From contig CALNVZ010002409.1 in assembly GCA_940671915.1 (NCBI GenBank), positions 225,696 to 289,695 on the forward strand: DNA of 64,000 nt, given 5' to 3'. Shown one piece after another: positions 57,201 to 64,000 of the stretch. A program made the translations under genes and the position numbers. The notes beneath the pieces were generated by a model, which did no database searches, was not told where the DNA came from, and saw only the letters and a program-made list of their open reading frames with translations. This DNA is from Paracentrotus lividus (taxonomy: Eukaryota; Echinodermata; Echinoidea; Camarodonta; Echinidae). Position 1 is the first letter of the stretch; each line of letters opens with the position of its first letter.

Positions 57201-57266
57201 AACTCCCCTTCTCTATCTTCCTTGAAACGTAATTTTAAAATGAAATATTTTAACCCTCTTAAGTAA
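54206..57266 (+). pseudogene. CR1-group LINE ORF2, nearly complete (endonuclease + RT)
   Basis: Four consecutive frames form one ORF2 of about 1000 residues: 54206-54886, 54861-55643, 55609-56811, 56808-57266. It starts with a Cys-rich segment (CKCILCNRQHLQCNICFLC). The APE-type endonuclease follows: SLASFNCRSLKHNFD, FIGICETWF (catalytic Glu), RGGGVGIYVND, VAVIYRPPSQ, MGDFNVDF and SDVSDHLTPF (catalytic Asp-His). The reverse transcriptase has YRPISVLSAFCKIFEKI, GIFLDLSKAFDCIDHNILLK, TTGVPQGSNLGPLLFLIYIN and ILFADDTTLFLTG (Asp pair). The C-terminus includes ILSDLNYCIILWGG and GPVMWNNLSESLKNSPSLSS. Every motif looks intact. Only three single-base frame breaks separate the segments, two of them in A-runs (AAAAATTG near 54870, A9 near 55628), so sequencing error is a real possibility. 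No other stop interrupts. Confidence 0.9.
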
Positions 57267-57600
57267 CTGCCTGTTAAGCCTTTTTTGTGTTTGTTCGTTT
57301 GTGTATTTTTTGTTTTAAGCCCCCTTTTCTGTTTTTGTTAGTTTAGACATTTAGTTTTTTAACAATGTAGTAAAATGGGGATCAGCCTTGACAAGCCAAT
57401 GGCTTTTGCTGATCCCTCCATCCGCTGCATTGTTTTTTTTTTCTTTTTATCTTTTATATATTGTAAACTGTTATGTTATATAAGTAAAACATGATTGTAT
57501 TCTATATCTATATGTTGCTTGTTTATTCAAATATTGTATTTGTAAATATGTGTTTTTTAATGGATGTGAAATAAATGAACTGAACTGAACTGAACTGAAC
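57267..57600 (+). mobile_element. LINE 3' UTR and (TGAAC)n tail
   Basis: A T-rich 3' UTR contains a hairpin-like pair (GGGATCAGCCTTGAC and GCTGATCCC, about 57378-57417) and closes with ATAAATGAACTGAACTGAAC repeats at 57569-57600. CR1-group LINEs end in such short tandem repeats rather than poly(A). Confidence 0.8.
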
Positions 57601-57968
57601 AAATCTTATTTATTTATGTATTTATTTCTATTTTACAACCATTATGTTCTTTGTAAATCCTTCAATAATATTAATAATAATAATAATGATAATAAAATAA
57701 TCATCATTGTTATTGTCATAATATCATTATCGGTTTGATTATTATTATTATTTTTTTTATGTAGGAACATTATATATTTATAAGGTTACGATCTCAACTC
57801 AAGCTTTTCTAATAATCCCCTTTCACAGGCTTGTACAATATTTGGTTGTCACTTTGTATTGCTGAAAGATTGTTCACTATTATGATACCATAATGGTAAA
57901 TAGGCCTGTGACAATATTATTGACACGATATCAAAGTTGTCGCTCATTTGTTTCGTTCATTATTATTG

Positions 57969-58036
<68 letters not shown>

Positions 58037-58870
58037 AAATAGTCTTCAGTTCAACAAATTCTTTGTTCCTTTATGCACTTTGCATTTTATTATTGTAAAC
58101 AGTTCACACTGTTGAACGATGTATTTTGTTGAAATGCAGAAATAGAATAAATGAAACAATCGATTTTAGTTGTCAATGTTGCTGTATCATGAAGTAAAAA
58201 GTGGTACAGCAATATAATTATAATTATTACATCTGTGCTTTTCTCTTCTTTCTGTGGTCATTTCTTATTTATCTGTTCATTTTGTTTGTGGTGGGGAGGG
58301 TCCTTTTCAGCTTTTTCGCAACCATACTTGCAAATGATTACCCGCGCCCCCGATTTTTACTGTTACGTTTTAGTTTCGTTCTTTCCCTCTTCATCCTTTA
58401 CATTTTGTTCTTCCTCTCCTCATAAAAATTTGTTTACAATTAAAGAGCTTGTTTCCAAAAGAACTAAACCCACTTTTGATGAAAATTGAGTTATTGATAT
58501 CACGACATTGTTCAGGTACGTACCCATTTGTGAGCAAAATAATTTTGATTGCAAATTCCAGAAATTGCAACTTTCAATTTCAATTTTGCATAGACGCCTG
58601 TACAAAATCCGGCAAAGAAAAGCCATTTACTCTGAAGTTACAAAAGTGAATTTCGTCCCTTTTGGAAACAAGCTCTTCAATTATTAAAATCAATTTGGTT
58701 TTATTAAAAATTCACTTCAAAATGTCTGAAGACTAACAATGAGGGTTACAAATATATACATATATATGAAAACACATTTAAAGATATTTACAAAATATAA
58801 TAATAGCCAAAAAAAAAAAAAAAATAAAAAAAATAAATAAAAAATAAAAAATCAGTTCATTTACATATAT
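57601..58870. other. AT-rich spacer with simple repeats
   Basis: (AAT)n near 57665-57695, (TA)n at 57970-58033 and an A-rich tract at 58810-58855. AGAGCTTGTTTCCAAAAG at 58443 and its complement CTTTTGGAAACAAGCTCTT at 58658 are an inverted pair (~17 bp) marking a ~230-bp MITE-like unit. No gene is supported. Confidence 0.5.
57970..58033 (+). repeat. (TA)n microsatellite, ~32 units
   Basis: A pure TA run, self-complementary and likely polymorphic. Confidence 0.95.
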
Positions 58871-58899
58871 ATAACAATTGTATAATACATGCATAGAAG

Positions 58900-59420
58900 T
58901 TCAAGAGAAGAAAATGATAAGTGGAAGAGACTGTAAAAGCAGAGGAGAAATGTGAAGAAAGTGGAGAATAGTGAGAAAGAGAGAGGGAAAGAGAGAGAGT
59001 GAGAGAAATGAAAAGAAAAGACAGAGGAAGAATTGTGAAGAGTAGAAAATAGTAAAAAAGAGAGAGGGAAAGAAAGAGTGAGAGAAATGGATAGAAAAAG
59101 AAAGAGAGAGAACAAAAGATGGTTATTATAGAAAACAAAAATTGTACAATAATACATTTACATATCAATTGAAAATCAAAATATAAGTAAATTGCATAGG
59201 AGAACAGACCAAAACAGATACTAGTTTCATATTGCACATCTGAGTGAGCACAGAGATTGAATATTGTAATAAACTTAATAAAAAAAGTTTATCCCAGGAG
59301 AGAAACAAAGGAGGTGGACAAAAGGGGAGAAAGATTAGGGCAGAAAAAAGAGTGTGAGAAATGAGAAAGGGAAAAGGGAGAAAAGAAATAGAGAGGGGAG
59401 AAGAAAGAAATTAAAGAACT
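58900..59420 (+). repeat. GA-rich (purine) low-complexity tracts
   Basis: Two near-copies of GTGAAGA...GAGAGAGGGAAAGAGAGAG text at 58940-59010 and 59030-59080 show a ~100-bp tandem duplication; a third purine-rich tract lies at 59280-59410. Serine/phenylalanine-rich frames on the minus strand are by-products. Confidence 0.7.
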
Positions 59421-59640
59421 GGTCCGGGCTGGAGTTGGCATTATTACAAAAATAAAGTAAAATCTAAAAAGCACAACACTGAAAATTTCATAAAAATCGA
59501 ATAAGAAATAGAAAAGTTATGAATTTTCTTAGGTTTTGAATTTTTTTAAGGAAACAGTTTTCAAATTGGCAACCTGATGATGTCACAGTCCCCCTACTTT
59601 CTTTATATTTTATTGTATGAAATACCAATTATCAAGATTT
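59420..59640. repeat. Interspersed repeat with GCACAACACTGAAAATTTCA
   Basis: The phrases AGCACAACACTGAAAATTTC, AAAAATCGAATAAGAAATAG and GATGATGTCACAGTCCCCCT belong, from general knowledge, to a common short interspersed element of marine invertebrates. It is the only copy here, so boundaries are uncertain. Confidence 0.4.
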
Positions 59641-59889
59641 TCTGCTCCAAGGACATAAAAACACGGATTAATCCTTGTGGAATGTTCAAGGTCACAAGTG
59701 CTTTTACTTATTTCAGTATGAGTGATATATATTTTTGTGCTGTTTTTATTTATTTATTTATTTTTTTTTTACTTTTTTAATATTCATAGCTATAAACATT
59801 ACGACATTACGAGAGTGTTGTCAAAGGGATTTTTTTTTATTCAAATTTAAATGAGATAATATTGCATACTGAATAGCACTCTAGATCGC

Positions 59890-59959
59890 AGCTACTTAAA
59901 TATTTCCATTTCCTGAAGGGCTTTATAGCCCTGAAGGAAATGGGGATATTCAAGTAGCT
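59890..59959 (+). ncRNA. 70-nt microRNA-precursor-like hairpin
   Basis: AGCTACTTAAATATTTCCAT... pairs with ...GGGGATATTCAAGTAGCT. There are 33 positions per arm, with two G-U wobbles and three mismatches, closed by a TTAT loop between GGGCT and AGCCC. Length, mismatch spread and small loop fit a microRNA precursor. A minimal MITE is the alternative. Expression is unknown. It is self-complementary, so strand is undecided. Confidence 0.4.
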
Positions 59960-60372
59960 AAGATCATGTAGATTTAACATTCTTGCGAATGAAGGAGCGT
60001 GTATTTGTTTTATATCCCTCATTAAAAAGTAAAATGAAATAGATAAATAAATAAAAGAAGTTTAATAATTAGATTTAAGAGAGATCAAACGCAATTATGT
60101 AGGCCTACTTGATTTGGCTTAATTTTACAGGGCGCGCGCCAAATATGTACGTCATAATAGCAGTGCGTGTTAAATGTATGTGCTATCCATGCTGCGCGCG
60201 TATATTATCAGTCCAGACCATTACCCCTAGCGGGCGAGCGGAATGTTCTCCCGAATGAGAGAATGACAACCTCATGAATTATATATGAGCACCCCCCGTC
60301 AAACCGAAACGTGTACAACGTCAATTGCACTTTTTTGACTGTTGTCTTTAAAAAAATTTCAAAAAACAAAAC

Positions 60373-60482
60373 AAAAAACCCTCATGGCTTGTGAATATTG
60401 AAATTTCGCTCAATTGAAGATGAATAATAAATCTAACTCCAGTGCAAAAATCATTATTCACAAGCCATGAGGGGTTTTTTTA
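60373..60482. repeat. Hairpin AAACCCTCATGGCTTGTGAA
   Basis: About 26 bp at 60373-60398 are mirrored at 60455-60482, with a ~56-nt loop. Directly followed by an A-run. Confidence 0.85.
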
Positions 60483-60494
60483 AATGAATTTCTG

Positions 60495-60556
<62 letters not shown>
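60495..60556 (+). repeat. A62 homopolymer
   Basis: An uninterrupted A-run next to the hairpin; no LINE or SINE body is attached. Confidence 0.9.
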
Positions 60557-60559
<3 letters not shown>

Positions 60560-61206
60560 ATTTTTGTCATGCAAGTGTCGCAGTTCTTTTTCAGGCTCAC
60601 TCTGTTAATAATTCCGCGGTAACGAAATATCACCCGTCGAAACTACCCATGCATGCCGCGTGGCAAATACACACACATATGCTGGTGCTGGGGTCTGCTG
60701 CATGTATACACTATAAGCAGGGGCTTATATAACAACCCACTGCTGTACTTAGTAGCTACCGTGTATTTTATAGGCATAGTATACACTCTCGACTCCCGAA
60801 TACAGTACACGAGTCGACCATCCATCATCTTAGTTTAACTGTACTAATACATTTATCAGAACATTCGACAATTAATGGAACAACGTAAAAACGATATCTT
60901 ACCTTGTCTTTTAACTACTTCGTGGAGTAGTCACTGATTGTCTAAATATTTCTCTTAGTGGGGCCACTAGTCGTCAGAATATGGGCTTCATTTGCAAGTC
61001 ATGTCGATGTTTGGCAACATCTAGAAATATGTTCTTCTTGATCACACGAATCAGAAAATATATGTTGCAAATTTTTTAATTGACCTTTTGTGACCCAAAA
61101 TGGAGGTCAAAGGTCAGGCTTCATTAACATAAACATAATTTTCTTCCAATTGTGTCGAATTTGGTATCAAATTGAAGATAATTCTATATAACTAGCAATA
61201 ATATAG

Positions 61207-61368
61207 ATATAGTGACTGCCATGAGGTGCAATAGTTGTTTCTAAAGCTCGAGGGGGCCTTCCATCCAGCTATGACCCCGAGGCTTGCCGAGGGGTTATAG
61301 CTGGATGGAAGGCCCCCGAGAGCCTTTAGAAACAACTATGCCCCGAATATTAAGGCAGTCACTATATA
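61207..61368. mobile_element. 162-bp near-perfect palindrome (MITE-like)
   Basis: Outer pairs ATATAGTGACTGCC/GGCAGTCACTATAT, middle ATAGTTGTTTCTAAAG/CTTTAGAAACAACTAT, inner GGGGGCCTTCCATCCAGCTA/TAGCTGGATGGAAGGCCCCC, loop around GAGGCTTGCCGAG. Only the outer-middle junction is mismatched. No coding content. Confidence 0.85.
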
Positions 61369-61388
61369 TTTTATATACCGAAGAAAAA

Positions 61389-61391
<3 letters not shown>

Positions 61392-61433
<42 letters not shown>
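61392..61433 (+). repeat. T42 homopolymer
   Basis: A pure T-run, 24 bp right of the palindrome. Confidence 0.9.
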
Positions 61434-61435
<2 letters not shown>

Positions 61436-61583
61436 CTAGCACCAGCGTAAAACCTCTGCAGAACATTATCCAGCTCTGTATTTGATTTGGCAGTTCGTTC
61501 ACGCTAACGTTAACTGTTTAGATTTAACAAGTTAGAACTAAAAGCATTCACGGCAAATTTCACGGAATTTTTAGTATTCTTAC

Positions 61584-61658
61584 ATCTGCTGCATGAATTA
61601 AATCACGCAATTGATCTTCATCCCAAAGTTCGAATCGCGGAACGCCGTCCTGTTCCAT
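61584..61658 (-). CDS. Candidate first coding exon, minus strand
   Basis: An ATG at 61658 in a good context (CAACAATGG) opens a frame of exactly 25 codons to a GTAAGA donor starting at 61583: MEQDGVPRFELWDEDQLRDL and five more residues. Without splicing the frame ends at 61560 after 32 residues. The acidic, helical start recalls first exons of transposon-derived genes in invertebrates that begin RF...EEEL..L; this likeness is weak. It sits between the arms of the 61024-62229 foldback, so it may be the first exon of an element rather than a host gene. No partner exon was found downstream toward 60.9 kb. Confidence 0.35.
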
Positions 61659-62227
61659 TGTTGCATTAAATTCACGTAAAAAAGGTAAACAAAATCCAAA
61701 TTAACCGCCTTGAAAGTTTCGTACTGTCTGAGCTGCGCAATCTAATGTTAGCAATCAATTTATTGCATTGCGAATATACGGTGTCTGCGCTCGCACAAAA
61801 CACGGATCGTATCAACAATTGACTGCCGTTGAAAAAATGACTATTAAAAACGACTATTGAACTTTGACTATTGAACGCTCAGCCTCCCTGGCCAGGCATG
61901 GCTAAAACTATGACCAGACTTTTGACCAATCAGAGGACAGGATTATTCAAGATTCTTAGCATGAGTTATATAAAGTCTATTAACATTTTCTCACCCGACA
62001 AGCCAGTTTTGAGCAATATGCAAATTAGTCTATTTATGCATAATTCAATGCATAATTGAGTCAAACTTCACGACAATCAGACATAACATATCCTTAGACA
62101 ATATCAATAGCAACTTATCAAGAATACAACATAGGTCGTACTAGCCTGATATTGCTGCCACATTCTGGTGACCTCAATTTTGGGTCACGACATATATTTT
62201 CTGATTCGTGTGATCAAGTAGAACATA

Positions 62228-64000
62228 TTTATAAACACAACACAAAAAGAAAGTTCCCCCTGTTTCAGATATCAATTTTTTTTTTAACCAGGAGGAATTC
62301 AAAAAATCTAATTATATGTTCATGTAGGGAATTTCATTAGCCAAAATGGGAGCGAATTTTAGAAAAAATCATCAAATCATGCTTCATTGATTAATGGTTG
62401 AATGCGAAAATGTAATTTTTTTTGAAGTTCGCAAGCCTAAAATGACAACTTTGATTCAATGTTCACGTATCTATTTTCATATTTTAAACATTTTACACGT
62501 CAGAATGTATGCAAAACGTGCTTCCCAATATACGGAAACGAAATTTGCTTTAAATTTTACGGTTGAGTAAGCATGCATCAAAAATTGACCAAACTGCGAT
62601 TTTTACTTCTTTGCCATGGTATAATTGATCAAATATGAGGGAATTCCTGTTTTGGAAATGTATGCAACCAAAATCCATTCGGTCAGGGTTGAATGAACCC
62701 ATCAACAAACCAAAAAATAGGTCATTTTAGAATTACGCAAATGCATTGCAGTAATTTTATGCACTAGAAAGCATCTCAATAACATTCTTTTGGTTGTATC
62801 TATATTCCTTAGGCACATGTCAATGATCCTATGGAATTTGTTTACGAATTCATGCTTCAGTGAGCACGTGAGACTGGTAAAGCCCTTTTCTCACATATGG
62901 ACTAAAATTCAAATTCTTACTTTGATTCAATATAACAATTCTTTTTTTTGGAGTACTTTTGATTTTATTTTCACAAAAATCCCGATGTTTCACGCCTCAG
63001 TGGGCACAAGATACAAGAAAATCATGAAAATGAGAAGAAAGTTCGGGGCTTCGTTATGGTTCAGTGACTTTTCGAATACGTAATTTGAATCGCGACCATG
63101 TTAGCTAGAGATCAGCTGAAGCTTTGTGCCAATTTTCGTGACATAACTCCAAGTAGAATTAACAATAATCATCAATGAAACTGGCCGAATTTCACATTTG
63201 TCAGGTATTGATTTCCTCTTCCATTGACTTTATGCACAGAGGTTTAACAAAAGTTTAACAAAAGTGAAATTTGGCATATTTTAATTTTTTTTTGTCCATT
63301 TGACTGTGAATTATTTTTTTGAAACTTTGCACATAGCTTCAACTGGTCTCTAACTAATATGCTCTTTATTCAAATTACGTATTCGAAAAGTCACTGAACC
63401 ATGACGGAGCCCCGAACTTTCTTCTCATTTTCATGATTTTCTTGTATCTTGTGCCCACTGAGGCGTGAAACATCGGGATTTTTATGAAAATAAAATTAAA
63501 AGTACTCCCAGAAAAAAATTGTTATATTTAATCAAAGTAAGAATTCGAATTTTAGTCCGTACGTGAAAAAAGGGCTTTTCCAGCCTCGCGTGCTCACTGA
63601 AGCATGAATTTGTAAATAAATGCCATAGGATCATTGACACGTGCCCCAAAAATATATATATACAACCCAAAAAATGTTATTGAGATGCTTTCTAGTGTAT
63701 GAAATTACTGCAATACATTTGCGTAATACTAAAATGACCGTTTTTTTTTTGTTGATGGGTTCATTCAACCGTGAATGAATGGATATTGGTTGCATACACT
63801 TCCAAAACAGGAATTCTATCATATTTAATCGATTATACCATGGCAAAGAAGTAAAAATCGCAGTTTGGGCAATTTTTGCTGCATGCTCACTCGACCGTAA
63901 AATTTGACGCAAATTTCTTTTCCGTATATTGGGAAGCACGTTTTGCATACATTCTGACGTGTAAAATGCGAACTTCAAAGAATGACATTTTTGCATTCAA
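62228..64000. mobile_element. Foldback member of repeat family 'K', right end outside window
   Basis: The left half (ATAAACACAACACAAAAAGA, TACACGTCAGAATGTATGCA, GGGGCTTCGTTATGGTTCAG) is mirrored by 63380-64000 (CTGAACCATGACGGAGCCCC, TGCATACATTCTGACGTGTA). The centre is near 63240. By symmetry about 250-300 bp of the right arm lie beyond the window. The 97- and 121-residue frames are on opposite strands of mirrored text and are not genes. Confidence 0.85.

Larger units (their letters stand above)
61024..62229. repeat. Foldback with GATCACACGAATCAGAAAAT arms
   Basis: The left arm (61024-61115: ATGTTCTTCTTGATCACACG, AATCAGAAAATATATGTTGC, GTGACCCAAAATGGAGGTCA) is mirrored at 62163-62229. The arms enclose a second hairpin, a T-run and a candidate exon. 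The left arm contains one further DR1 (AGGTCAAAGGTCA, about 61105). Confidence 0.75.

Noticed and set aside
58857-59474. Ser/Phe/Leu-rich frames resembling membrane proteins
   Set aside because: Products of GA-rich low-complexity sequence read on the opposite strand.
62790-63996. 97- and 121-residue frames on opposite strands
   Set aside because: They are mirrored readings of the two arms of a foldback repeat.

Overview
This is eukaryotic, AT-rich, intron-and-repeat DNA with no sign of bacterial gene organisation. Several things point to a marine deuterostome, most likely an echinoderm such as a sea urchin: frequent AGGCCTA words, CR1/L2-type LINEs, tRNA-headed SINEs ending in (ATT)n, and foldback elements whose inverted ends are built of short tandem repeats, as in the TU elements known from sea urchins. 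That placement is inference; no host gene here is recognisable enough to prove it.

Layout. 0-1 kb: a candidate 3'-terminal coding exon with a poly(A) signal. 1-6.3 kb: two inverted arrays of GGTCA-rich repeats, with consensus DR1 nuclear-receptor sites, flanking a mariner-like foldback element nested in a hAT-like element. 6.3-9.7 kb: microsatellites, a G/T-rich minisatellite and a tRNA-headed SINE. 10-12 kb: the best host-gene evidence, three minus-strand exon candidates and one 57-nt plus-strand microexon. 13.4-17.5 kb: four Harbinger-like MITEs that interrupt a LINE RNase H fragment. 18-21 kb: a foldback element and a GGGGTAAGTGGGACA-ended transposon. 23.6-26.7 kb: a 3-kb foldback with very long diverged arms. 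27-31.2 kb: a foldback interspersed repeat carrying a nested SINE and mariner-like MITE.

31.5-36.4 kb: a composite of a GATATC-centred palindrome satellite, hairpins and a pair of inverted CCAATTGGTCC-type minisatellites. 36.9-42 kb: a degraded CR1-group LINE with an esterase-type ORF1. 42-46.6 kb and 46.6-52.5 kb: the same ~5.9-kb block twice in tandem across a 25-N gap, probably an assembly duplication. Each copy holds the end of the CR1-like LINE, the minisatellite pair, the GATATC satellite, a tRNA-like unit and the end of an L2-like LINE. 53.1-57.6 kb: a nearly complete CR1-group LINE with only three visible frame breaks in ORF2. 57.6-64 kb: simple repeats, several hairpins (one the size of a microRNA precursor), one candidate first exon, and a foldback that runs off the window end.

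The genes do not form a pathway: almost all coding capacity belongs to mobile elements. The dominant theme is inverted-repeat architecture at every scale, from 43 bp to about 3 kb. Many small ORFs are chance readings of repeats. Single-base indels, often in homopolymers, are common between duplicate copies, so some frameshifts may be sequence errors.
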